A stretch of 64,000 bases of DNA from Astrobacterium formosum (GTDB lineage Bacteria; Pseudomonadota; Alphaproteobacteria; Rhizobiales; Xanthobacteraceae): positions 186,001-250,000 of the forward strand of contig JAVDCA010000005.1 in the NCBI GenBank assembly GCA_030848545.1. Direction: 5' to 3'. The notes under the pieces are model-generated. The model ran no database searches, had not been told where the DNA came from, and saw only the letters and a program-made list of their open reading frames with translations. Within the stretch, counting starts at the first letter, position 1; each line of letters begins with the position of its first letter. A program made the translations under genes and the position numbers. Below, one piece after another: positions 54,853-62,623 of the stretch.

Positions 54853-55158
54853 TTATCGCGGTGGCGCACCGCACACGGGATGGTGCCATTTCTCGCAACG
54901 GCAACGCCAGCGTGTCTCGTTGGCGACGATGCGCCGCCGCAGCGCCTCGGGCAGCATCTTGATGGCGGCCGAATCCGCCGGCGACAACACGACGCGTTCC
55001 TGCATGGAGCACAACGTGTCGATCGCCGGCGCCGCTTCGATTTCACACAGCAGGCACCAGCGCACGCGCTCGGCCTCAGCGGGCGCCGGCAAGAGGATCG
55101 TGAGCAAGGGGATCGTGAGGAGGAGGATCGTGAGCCCCCAGAGCATCGGCGAGATCAT
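54853..55158 (-). CDS. Small exported Cys-rich protein of the lysis region
   Basis: A 101-residue protein that I do not recognise. Residues 1-30 are a hydrophobic signal peptide built from a repeat (LTILLLTIPLLTILL) ending PAPAEA. The mature part has six Cys (WCLLC, TLC, RCRC, VC) and RRRIVANETRWRC. Its first 83 bp overlap the end of the preceding gene in another frame, and the repeated 15-bp unit there is read in both frames. Position after a holin-like gene and overlap with a neighbour recall nested spanin genes (Rz/Rz1), but there is no lipobox. Function uncertain. Start 55158 or 55146. Confidence 0.55.
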   Translation of the reverse strand: MISPMLWGLTILLLTIPLLTILLPAPAEAERVRWCLLCEIEAAPAIDTLCSMQERVVLSPADSAAIKMLPEALRRRIVANETRWRCRCEKWHHPVCGAPPR

Positions 55159-55354
55159 CGAGCGCGGCTTCGTCCATGGCATCGATCTTCTCCGCGATTT
55201 TTCTGCCCCAGGCGGTCGCGGCGACGACCTCGTTCGCCGCCCGGCCGATGGCGGCGTCCTCGCCGGATTTGTAGTCGGCGCGCGCACGGCCCCAGTCGGC
55301 GAACAGTTTTGCCAACTGGAGCAGCGCCAGGGCGACCTTGGCGTAGGTGATCAC
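55076..55354 (-). CDS. Small protein of the phage/GTA lysis module
   Basis: A 92-residue protein starting at GTG 55354 (GAGAAGG upstream) that overlaps the holin-like gene stop by 4 bp (GTGA). The N-terminal 20 residues VITYAKVALALLQLAKLFAD are amphipathic or weakly hydrophobic, the middle is charged and helical (AAIGRAANEVVAATAWGRKI), and the tail has a HDPLA repeat. No family recognised. In-order overlap with the holin and with the exported Cys-rich protein gene indicates one tightly packed operon, so a role in cell lysis or particle release is inferred from position. Confidence 0.6.
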   Translation of the reverse strand: MITYAKVALALLQLAKLFADWGRARADYKSGEDAAIGRAANEVVAATAWGRKIAEKIDAMDEAALDDLADALGAHDPPPHDPLAHDPLAGAR

Positions 55355-55524
55355 GTGGCCGCCTTCTCGGGGGCGAGGATCGACCACAGGGCGCCCCCGA
55401 TGGTGATGACGGCGCCGACCACCGCCGTCATGGTGGTTTCGTCGAGCAGGCCTTTGCTGACGACGATGCCGCCCGCGAAGGTGAGAATGTGACGCACGAC
55501 GCCGAGCACCTGTTCCTTGTTCAT
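55351..55524 (-). CDS. Pam3-gp28-like putative holin
   Basis: A 57-residue hydrophobic protein, MNKEQVLGVVRHILTFAGG followed by IVVSKGLLDETTMTAVVGAV and a second hydrophobic segment ITIGGALWSIL. This matches the Pam3-gp28 family of small phage holins, which form holes in the inner membrane to release or activate endolysin. Start 55524 is fixed by AGGAAC-type spacing and by the family N-terminus. It overlaps the next gene by 4 bp. Confidence 0.8.
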   Translation of the reverse strand: MNKEQVLGVVRHILTFAGGIVVSKGLLDETTMTAVVGAVITIGGALWSILAPEKAAT

Positions 55525-55591
55525 GGGATCAGTTCCTTTCGGTTCGGATTTTTGAGGGGATTGCCCGGAGACCCGCCGGGCGCGGGGCATG

Positions 55592-55965
55592 TCAGGTCAC
55601 GAACGACGCGACGACGAGGACGATGACGAGGACGATGATGCCTGCGCGCAGGCGGCGACGGCGATCCGGGTGCTCACAGTCAGGCCTCCGAACCGGCGCG
55701 CCCTTGGCATCGACGCGCGGCAGGCGGTCGATACCAGGAGCGCTTCTCCGAGCGCCCGCGCCGTCGTGGTGCAGACAATCCGATCGACCGTCAGCCGATG
55801 GCGGCGCTGGAAATCCTCGACGGCCGTCTCAGTCGACGGACCTAAATAGCTGGCCCCCGATTACGGATATCCGAGACTGCGAAGCGCGAGTTGTAGGGCA
55901 CGCACGAGTTCACCGGACGCGCCCTGTCGCAAGGCCGCGCCCGCCAGATGGGCGGAGAGGGTCAT
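55592..55965 (-). pseudogene. Broken duplicate of the endolysin gene
   Basis: Starts MTLSAHLAGAALRQGASGEL like the intact endolysin at 57714 (MILSAVLAGAALRQGASGDV). It meets a stop after GYP (34 codons), continues in the same frame as SGASYLGPSTETAVEDFQRR, then loses the whole catalytic region by an internal deletion. It resumes near the end in another frame as RVDAKGAPVRRPDCEHP. That last frame runs on into a hydrophobic tail (GIIVLVIVLVVASFVT) and a stop at 55592. The catalytic domain is absent, so no function is expected. Confidence 0.8.
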
Positions 55966-56076
55966 GTCGAAATGCTCCAGAATCAAGGAAGACGGAGAAG
56001 GGCGTTGGGATTGCTTCCGTTTACAGTTGTTTCTTGGTGCGGTAGATTTTCCAGACGATAGGGGAGGAAACCTCGG

Positions 56077-56793
56077 ATGGCGAATTCCACAATTCCCACA
56101 GAGGAATACGAACGACGGCAAAGCTTTAATGCCATCGTCAAGTTTCTTCATGGTGTCCGGTACCGAAACCTTGTGACCGCGGTCACGCCGATCGCAGCTA
56201 TAGGACAAATTCGCGTCGTCGATATCGGATGTGCCGGCGCGAAGGTTTTTGCTGTGCTTTCGAATCTATTCGATATTCAATACGTCGGCATCGAGAGCGA
56301 AATTTCTCGCTCGGAGACGGCGCACGCCCGTTTTGGACACGCGTCGAATTTCAGAGTGATCCACGGCTCAATCGAGGATCATGTCACGGAGCTTAATGGC
56401 GCCGATGTAATCGTGGCTTTGGAAGCCATTGAACACCTTCCCGATCAACTTGCGGAGATCGTTATCGGAGCGGCAGCTGAGGCGCGTCCACGTTTGTTCA
56501 TATGCTCTGTGCCGAACGAGGTAGGCCCAATCATTTGGGTCAAGAACATCGGTTCTGTTATGATGGGATATATGCGCCACAAAGAGTATAAGTGGCGCGA
56601 GACACTGATGGCCGGGCTGTTCCGTTTTGAGCGCCACGATACGGGACACAAGGGGTTCGACTGGCGGCGTATCGACGCCATGTTGCGGCAGAAATTCGTC
56701 GTCGAGAGGAGATCAAGCCCTTTCGAATGGCTTCCTTCGATCGCCTCACCGTCTATTTTTTTTGCTGCCAAACCTCGCCAGAAAACTAGATAG
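56077..56793 (+). CDS. Class I SAM-dependent methyltransferase
   Basis: A 238-residue Rossmann-fold methyltransferase. The SAM-binding motif I is VVDIGCAGAKVFAVL (about residues 46-60), with acidic motif II near YVGIESE, and ADVIVALEAIEHLPDQLAE as post-II region. PRLFICSVPNEVG is motif III. GGGGAGGAAAC precedes the ATG. It is encoded opposite to the surrounding lysis genes and between the two endolysin copies, with lower GC. The acceptor substrate is unknown; the 'EAIEHL' form is common in methyltransferases acting on glycans and small molecules. Likely cargo acquired by transfer. Confidence 0.85.
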   Translation: MANSTIPTEEYERRQSFNAIVKFLHGVRYRNLVTAVTPIAAIGQIRVVDIGCAGAKVFAVLSNLFDIQYVGIESEISRSETAHARFGHASNFRVIHGSIEDHVTELNGADVIVALEAIEHLPDQLAEIVIGAAAEARPRLFICSVPNEVGPIIWVKNIGSVMMGYMRHKEYKWRETLMAGLFRFERHDTGHKGFDWRRIDAMLRQKFVVERRSSPFEWLPSIASPSIFFAAKPRQKTR

Positions 56794-56952
56794 ATACACA
56801 CCATCGCCGCTCGCGCGGTCAGACGACCGCGAAGGCTGCGTCGATCTCGGCCGGCGTCGTGATGGCGCCAGATGAGATGCCGACTACTGCATCGGCCTCC
56901 TTGGCAAAGCACGCCGGCGCGCAGGCGGCGCCGGCGATCCGGGCGCTCACGG

Positions 56953-57714
56953 TCAGGCCTCCCGAACCGGCGCGCCCTTGGCGTCGACGCGTGGCAGGCG
57001 GTCGAGACCGATCTCGTCGCCCGCGGGCGGCGGATAGTCGCGCGGCCACCAAAAACCCTTGTCGAAGGCCGACGCCGCATAGGGCGCGACGCTCACCCGG
57101 TCGTTCTGATTGCCGCCGCAGCAGGCCAGCCGGCCGTCCTTGGTGCGACCGGCCACGAAGGTGACGTGGCCGCCGCCGGCCCTCGACTTGACCGCGACGG
57201 CGCCGAGCGCGGGAGCGGCGAGGCGCACGCCCCAGCCCTGAGCGTACGAGAGCGCCCATCCGGTCGACGACGACGGTTTGAGCCCCGCTTCCGCCAGGCA
57301 GTAGCCGACATAATAGCCGCACCACGGCGTCGCGTCGCTGCGATAGTCGTCGTCGACCGTTCGCAGCATGTCGACGAGCTCGGGATTGTTCTTGCCACCC
57401 GGCCCCTCCTCGAGGCCCACATGGGACAGCGCCACCAGGAGCCACAACGGCGCCGGCTTCGTCGCCGCCGGCGCGGCGAGGCGCCTCGACGCCGCCTCGA
57501 TCGCCGCCGCGGTCTCCTCGCCGACGATGCCGTCGACGGCCAGCCCGCGCCGGCGTTGAAAATCCTCCACGGCGGTGTCGGTCGCCGGGCCGAAATAGCC
57601 GGTGCCGGACAGGGGATAACCGAGCCCGCGCAAGGCGAGCTGGAGGCGACGCACGACGTCTCCGGACGCGCCCTGTCGCAAGGCCGCGCCCGCCAGGACG
57701 GCGGAGAGGATCAT
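56953..57714 (-). CDS. Endolysin: PG-binding domain plus TIGR02594 hydrolase
   Basis: A 253-residue phage/GTA-type cell-wall hydrolase without signal peptide. Residues about 8-65 are a PG_binding_1 domain (GDVVRRLQLALRGLGYPLSG, FGPATDTAVEDFQRRRGLAV, DGIVGEETAAAI). Residues about 85-240 match TIGR02594, an NlpC/CHAP-like peptidase: DATPWCGYYVGYCLAEAG has the nucleophile Cys, and GGGHVTFVAGRT has the His. WWPRDYPPPAGDE and RLPRVDAKG end the domain. AAGGAAA precedes the ATG. It would be released to the cell wall through the nearby holin. Homologous to the broken copy at 55592-55965. Confidence 0.87.
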   Translation of the reverse strand: MILSAVLAGAALRQGASGDVVRRLQLALRGLGYPLSGTGYFGPATDTAVEDFQRRRGLAVDGIVGEETAAAIEAASRRLAAPAATKPAPLWLLVALSHVGLEEGPGGKNNPELVDMLRTVDDDYRSDATPWCGYYVGYCLAEAGLKPSSSTGWALSYAQGWGVRLAAPALGAVAVKSRAGGGHVTFVAGRTKDGRLACCGGNQNDRVSVAPYAASAFDKGFWWPRDYPPPAGDEIGLDRLPRVDAKGAPVREA

Positions 57715-57856
57715 GGGGGATTTCCTTTTGGACTACGGGAGGTTAAGATTTCTACGTACGTCCGGCACGACCTGCAGACCGGCAGATTCGGTTCGTGCGC
57801 AGGAAACGCACACAGGCATCCATCTTGCCGAGAGCAAGGAACTGGGCATGTGCCAT

Positions 57857-57900
57857 TGAGGAATATGTGCACGTGAGGAATGCGCGTGAGGAATATGTGC
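57857..57900 (+). repeat. Three short direct repeats TGAGGAATATGTGC
   Basis: Copies at 57857-57870 and 57887-57900 are identical; a variant TGAGGAATGCGCG lies between (57874). They stand about 100 bp upstream of the radical-SAM gene in its divergent promoter region with the endolysin and may bind a regulator. Confidence 0.6.
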
Positions 57901-58000
57901 TCAGCGGCTAAATTCCGGTGGGAAAGAAACTCGGCACCCAACAGACAAATGATCGGCGATCGGAACAATGGACAGAGAGATGGATAGAGAAGAGACCGTG

Positions 58001-59500
58001 ATGTCTGTCCAATCACTCGAAGCGACCCCGGTCGAACTTGTCGAGCCGGACGGCTATCTCACCATCTTACCATCTCTGCTGTGCAATATTCGGTGCAAGT
58101 TTTGCTACCAAGATCGCTTCGACCATAAGGTCCATCTCTCGCGCGAAGTACTATTCGAGCGACTGACTGCAGTCTATGAGCGTACACGAAATCTGACATT
58201 GCTCGGCGGCGAGCCGACCGTCATTCCTGAATTCGACCAACTCGCGGAACACGTTCTTGCGGCCTATCCTGCGATCCAGCTCCAGATTGTAACGAACGGC
58301 GTAAAGATCAACGAGCGATGGTTTGCCGTACTCAGCCATCCCCGAGTGACGGCGACGGTTTCGCTCAACGCCAGCGCCTCCGACATCTACGCACGCACAC
58401 AGAATGTCGAGAACGGCGCTCGCTTTTGGGAGCGTGCGTATGCGACGACGCTTCGGGTGGCGGCGCGGCGCCGGGCGGCCGATGAAATCGATCAAGGCCT
58501 CACGATCTCCATGGTGGCGACACGCGAAACCCGGGAAGACGTCCTCGACTTCGTCGCAATGGCCTTCGTCCTCGGCCTCAACGCAAAAATACTCGTCGAT
58601 TGCCGCGGCCTGGATTACCAGACCCGCGAAGGCGTCATCGACGACTACCCTCTGCTGCGATCACTCTCGGGCCGGCGTATCGGGCGAACTGAAATTCGCG
58701 TCATCAACATCGTTGATGATACGGAAGTCGTATCGACCACGTCCGGCACAGCCGACGCGCTGGCCCGACTTGCCGCCTGCGTTACTCGCATGGAAAGCCG
58801 CTTGTCGGATGTCGATCTGCCTCGTAAACAGACGCTGCAGCATTTCAGCGACATCGTTCTCGCATCTACGCCGGACTCTAATCGGCCGTTCGGCGCGGTG
58901 AACGGGAAAGTCCGCGGACGTGACGTATGTCTCGCCCCCTGGAAAGGAGTGGTGGTCGGCCATCAAGGCGATGTATATTGCTGCTCCCGGATGACGAACC
59001 ACCCGATCGGAAATGTCGAACGACAGGACATCGAAGAGATACTCGAAGGTCCGAAGCTCGCCGACGTTCGCGAACGCATGCTCAAAGGAATGTATAGTTA
59101 CTGCGACCCTGATTGCCCTGCGAATCTTGGAAAAGAGAGCTCTTGGCGCAAGGCTCTCGCCGACTTCGATCGCGGCGACCTGCAATTGGCACTCAGAAGA
59201 TTCCGGTTCCTATCGAATGATCTTCAATCCGCATCAGCACGCGACTTGTATTCCTATGCGTACTGCGAGCACGTTTTAGGCAGCACAGATTCCGCATTGG
59301 ACCTTTATACCAAGTCCCTGTCAGCAGGGTTCGACCGCTTTTGGGTTCTTTATCATCGCGCCCAAGTCTGGCAGAAGCGCGGAGAACTCGCTGCCGCCTT
59401 GAGCGACGCGAGGGAAGCACTCGCGGCAAGTCCCGACCACTCTGATGCGGCGCAACTAGTGGCAACGATTCACGCTCTCCAGAAGCGTGTCTCCGCCTGA
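58001..59500 (+). CDS. Radical SAM/SPASM protein with C-terminal TPR
   Basis: A 499-residue enzyme. The radical-SAM [4Fe-4S] motif is CNIRCKFC near residues 28-35, and TLLGGEPTV is the GGEP motif. A SPASM-type auxiliary cluster region follows: CLAPWKGVVV, DVYCCSRMTNHPIGNV and YCDPDCP. The last 110 residues form three TPR-like helix pairs (LYSYAYCEHVLGSTDSALDL, AALSDAREALAASPDHSDAA). SPASM enzymes modify peptides, proteins or sugars. Start 58001 has GAGAAGAG upstream; ATG 57968 and 57980 are alternatives. It is followed by the FkbM methyltransferase gene on the same strand and sits inside a phage/GTA locus. Substrate unknown. Confidence 0.88.
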   Translation: MSVQSLEATPVELVEPDGYLTILPSLLCNIRCKFCYQDRFDHKVHLSREVLFERLTAVYERTRNLTLLGGEPTVIPEFDQLAEHVLAAYPAIQLQIVTNGVKINERWFAVLSHPRVTATVSLNASASDIYARTQNVENGARFWERAYATTLRVAARRRAADEIDQGLTISMVATRETREDVLDFVAMAFVLGLNAKILVDCRGLDYQTREGVIDDYPLLRSLSGRRIGRTEIRVINIVDDTEVVSTTSGTADALARLAACVTRMESRLSDVDLPRKQTLQHFSDIVLASTPDSNRPFGAVNGKVRGRDVCLAPWKGVVVGHQGDVYCCSRMTNHPIGNVERQDIEEILEGPKLADVRERMLKGMYSYCDPDCPANLGKESSWRKALADFDRGDLQLALRRFRFLSNDLQSASARDLYSYAYCEHVLGSTDSALDLYTKSLSAGFDRFWVLYHRAQVWQKRGELAAALSDAREALAASPDHSDAAQLVATIHALQKRVSA

Positions 59501-59671
59501 CATACGGATGCGTCTAGCACACATTCAGCGCCCGAACGTTCGCTCTAGTAGAGTGCGAAATGAAAAGTCAGTATTGCGCCGCGGGCGTTTCTTGAGCGCA
59601 GCTTGCCTGAGAGTGGGGCCCGACTACTTGAACACCCAGTCGCATTCATTGTGCGGATACGAGGACCAACC

Positions 59672-60715
59672 ATGTTTGGGACTGGACTTTTGGCGCCTTG
59701 GCTCAAACGAGCCAGAGAATTTCGGCAGCAGCACCGTCGAATCGCTTACCTCACAACGGAGATCGAGACGCTTCGGAAGGACATCGACCAGCTGTCGCGC
59801 TTGGTCAATTTCGACCGCCGGATCGATCTTGTATTATTTGGCGGAATGCCGGTCTTCATGTATCAGGGCGATCTCGCCTACCGGCAGGCACCACGTGCTC
59901 CGAAGATGACGGACGACGTTTTCGATACGACGTCGTTTCTCGATCGCATCGCCGTTCCAGAAAAGTCGGTACACGAAGGATCGGCGGTTGGAATGTGCGT
60001 CGATCATCTTCTTCAGCATTTCGACGATATCGCAGTCCTTGATGTCGGCTGCAGTTATGGAGCTTTTGCGCTACACCTCGCCTATCTTCTGCAGCGGCGT
60101 GGTCGTCACGAACCCGTCTACGCTTTTGATGCCGGCACCGCCGGCAACCTTGTTGCTCTTACCATCGAAGCGAACCGCGCAATGGGACAGGTACAATTTT
60201 TTCCATATGCGGTAGGTGATCGGTGCGGCATGACACTGTTCTTCTCCGATACCGGCAATAGCGAGAACGACAGACTCGGCAATTGTGTTGCTGAGACAAC
60301 GCGTTCGCGACCTGTCCCCATGACCACTGTCGACCAGTTCATGCGTGAGCATGGAGGCATGCGCCCGGCCTTCATAAAGATAGACACTCAGGGCTTCGAT
60401 CCCGAGGTGATCGACGGCGCTTCTGAAACGCTGGCACAGCCTGTGATCGCCATGGTCGAGTTCACTCCCGACGCGATCCAGCGCCGACGCTCACCCGCCG
60501 CGTTCATCCGCACTTTAGTCGAACGTTGCATCGTCCTCGACATGATGCATCCCGGCCGCGGACCAATCGCTGTTGAAGAAGCGGAGGCTTTTGCCGAAGC
60601 CGTCGACAAGACGGACATGCACTGGACAGATATTATCTGCATTTCACGATCGGTCCCCGATCAGGATCGGCTGTTGGAGCAACTGAAATCTCGCCCAGCA
60701 TCAATCGTTGCTTGA
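59672..60715 (+). CDS. FkbM-family methyltransferase
   Basis: A 347-residue SAM-dependent O-methyltransferase. An N-terminal coiled coil (about residues 12-48, REFRQQHRRIAYLTTEIETL) precedes the Rossmann domain. Motif I is VLDVGCSYGAFALHLAYLL; FDAG and VTIEAN-like segments follow; TTVDQFM and FIKIDTQGFDPEVIDGA are the FkbM signatures. FkbM enzymes methylate sugars and polyketide hydroxyls. GAGGACC precedes ATG 59672; a longer frame from 59603 is not supported. Together with the radical-SAM gene, 171 bp upstream, it forms a cargo cassette between tail-fibre and endolysin genes and converges with the DUF2793 gene. Confidence 0.87.
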   Translation: MFGTGLLAPWLKRAREFRQQHRRIAYLTTEIETLRKDIDQLSRLVNFDRRIDLVLFGGMPVFMYQGDLAYRQAPRAPKMTDDVFDTTSFLDRIAVPEKSVHEGSAVGMCVDHLLQHFDDIAVLDVGCSYGAFALHLAYLLQRRGRHEPVYAFDAGTAGNLVALTIEANRAMGQVQFFPYAVGDRCGMTLFFSDTGNSENDRLGNCVAETTRSRPVPMTTVDQFMREHGGMRPAFIKIDTQGFDPEVIDGASETLAQPVIAMVEFTPDAIQRRRSPAAFIRTLVERCIVLDMMHPGRGPIAVEEAEAFAEAVDKTDMHWTDIICISRSVPDQDRLLEQLKSRPASIVA

Positions 60716-60749
60716 GCTGGCAGCGCCAATGCCGTCTTTTCCGGCGGGC

Positions 60750-62555
60750 CTAAACATACTGACCGCCCGCTGACGTTGACCCGGACGAACTGCCAGGGAG
60801 GAAATTAGCCCCACTGCCCCCAGCGTTAATGTACGAATTGGTCGTGCAGCTATATCGAACGCCTGTTGCGGCGCCAGCGAAGCTCGCTCCGTTTGCGCTG
60901 ATGACGCCGATATTCGAGGCGACAGCGAAACCCGTCGAAAAGGCCGGGGTTCCGACGAGCGTGACGGTGACGCCGCTGATGTCGGCGAGGGCGAGGATCG
61001 ATCCGTTGACGTGGATGCCGGCGCCGGCGGAGATCGCGTAGTTGCCGGTCGCCTTGCTGACCGAGCCCGGATCGACGGTCCTGATCTGCTGCGTGAAGCC
61101 GGTGCTGAAATCGACGTTCTGGAACTCGACATGGGAGCCGCCCTGCACGCCGAGGGCGACCGGAGCGCCCGACGCCGTCGACTTCAACTGCACGCCCCGG
61201 ATCGCATAGGTCGTGCGCACGCCGCGGGCGAAGAAATTGGCGTGGCTGGCCGACGCCATGGCGCCCGAGGTGACGACCACCACGTTGGCCGGCACCGTCT
61301 CGTCGCCGACGATGACGATCCGGCCCGCTCCCACCGCCGATTTGAGGACGTTGCCGGTCGTCGTCGAATAGGTGCCGGGGGCGAGCTGGATGGTGACGTC
61401 GTAGATGGACAGGTCCAACGTCGCCGCGGTGTCGATGGCCTTCTGGATGGTCGCGAACGGCGAGCCGGCCGTGCGGCCGCTGTTGGCGTCGCTGCCGGTC
61501 GCGCCGTCGACATGGTAGGTGCGCGCCGCCGTCAGCGTCTGGCGGCCGCCGTCCGATCCCGGGATCGCGACGGCCCGCCAGCGCGACGACGCCGCGTCGT
61601 AGATCAGGGCGACGCCCTGGTCGGGGCCGATGACGATGGCCGATCCGATCGCGAAGCGATCGGCCGCCGCCGAAGCGGCGCTCTCGCCGTCGAGCGTGAT
61701 CGCCGCCGCCCCGACATTGACGAGGGTCAGGATGCGGCCGCTGGCGCCGCCCGCGAGGCCGGTCAGGTGGCGCGGAGCGTCGGCGGACAGCCGCACCAGG
61801 CTCGCCCCCGCGAGCCCGGCCGGGTCATAGTCGTTCTGGTCGGCGGTGATCTCCGCCGGCGACAGCACGCCGGCGAGACTGAACGCCCGCCCGACCGCGG
61901 TCGCGCCGGTCGTTGTCGCGATCCGCAGCGCCTCGGTCCAGAGGGCGCCGTCCGGGGACGTCTTGACGTGCAGGTCGTCGTCGCCGGTCAGTCCGATCTC
62001 GGCGCGGCCCGAATAGGCGGTCTGCATCAGGAGAGAGAGCGTCGCCGCCGCGCTCTCCTTGTTCATCTTGTAGCGCAGCGTACCGTCGCCGCCCTCGGCC
62101 ACGGTCCTGGCGGTCCACAGGGCGTTGTTGAGCTTGGCGGCGAATGGATTGGCGGCGTCGGCGGCGGTGCCGATCCCGAGCCGCGTCAGGTCGTCGAGCG
62201 CGCTCGGGGAGCCGCCGCCCCCCACACCTTGCCACGACGTCCCGTCAAAGACCGCGAGCCCCGCCTCGTCGACCACATAGGCGAGGAAACCCGGGCGCGG
62301 CGCGATGAAGGTCCAGGCGCCGTCCTGCCATGCCGCGATCGCACCCGTATGGCCCGCCCAGGCGCCGGTCGCGCCGGCGCCGACGATGTAGCGCGCCCCG
62401 TCCACGGGCGACGGCGGCGGCGCCGCGAGGTCGCGGTCGAGGATGGCGAGCATCACGACGGCATCGAGGAGGCGCAGCGCCTCGTTGACGGTGACGTGCT
62501 TCTGCGCTTGCGCGGCGGCGAGATACGGAAGCGCGAGATTGGGGCTCTGGGTCAT
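60750..62555 (-). CDS. DUF2793 tail-fibre-like protein
   Basis: A 601-residue structural protein. Residues 1-130 match DUF2793: MTQSPNLALPYLAAAQAQKH, VTVNEALRLLDA, and GFLAYVVDEAGLAVFDGTSW. These N-terminal modules are found next to gene-transfer-agent tail genes in alphaproteobacteria. The middle is a repetitive beta-rich stalk. From residue about 375, THVDGATGSDANSG-like and SPFATIQKAIDTAATLDLSI begin a right-handed beta-helix (pectate-lyase-like) domain as in receptor-binding tail spikes. The end is Gly/Ser-rich. AGGAG precedes ATG 62555; the frame further 5' is antisense noise. Likely host recognition for the particle; it follows the tail megaprotein gene by 68 bp. Confidence 0.83.
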   Translation of the reverse strand: MTQSPNLALPYLAAAQAQKHVTVNEALRLLDAVVMLAILDRDLAAPPPSPVDGARYIVGAGATGAWAGHTGAIAAWQDGAWTFIAPRPGFLAYVVDEAGLAVFDGTSWQGVGGGGSPSALDDLTRLGIGTAADAANPFAAKLNNALWTARTVAEGGDGTLRYKMNKESAAATLSLLMQTAYSGRAEIGLTGDDDLHVKTSPDGALWTEALRIATTTGATAVGRAFSLAGVLSPAEITADQNDYDPAGLAGASLVRLSADAPRHLTGLAGGASGRILTLVNVGAAAITLDGESAASAAADRFAIGSAIVIGPDQGVALIYDAASSRWRAVAIPGSDGGRQTLTAARTYHVDGATGSDANSGRTAGSPFATIQKAIDTAATLDLSIYDVTIQLAPGTYSTTTGNVLKSAVGAGRIVIVGDETVPANVVVVTSGAMASASHANFFARGVRTTYAIRGVQLKSTASGAPVALGVQGGSHVEFQNVDFSTGFTQQIRTVDPGSVSKATGNYAISAGAGIHVNGSILALADISGVTVTLVGTPAFSTGFAVASNIGVISANGASFAGAATGVRYSCTTNSYINAGGSGANFLPGSSSGSTSAGGQYV

Positions 62556-62623
62556 GGAGGGTACTCCTGGGGATGCTCCTCGCGCGTGCGCGCGCGTTCC
62601 GGCTTCTGATGTCGTGGAGGGAT

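Noticed and set aside
56819-56952. Short - strand frame after the endolysin ending AFAVV
   Set aside because: About 44 codons from a GTG, no family resemblance and no ribosome site; too weak to call.
57711-58016. A 101-codon Cys-containing frame as possible RiPP precursor for the radical-SAM enzyme
   Set aside because: It is on the opposite strand over the repeat and promoter region, lacks a ribosome site and has no leader-like features.
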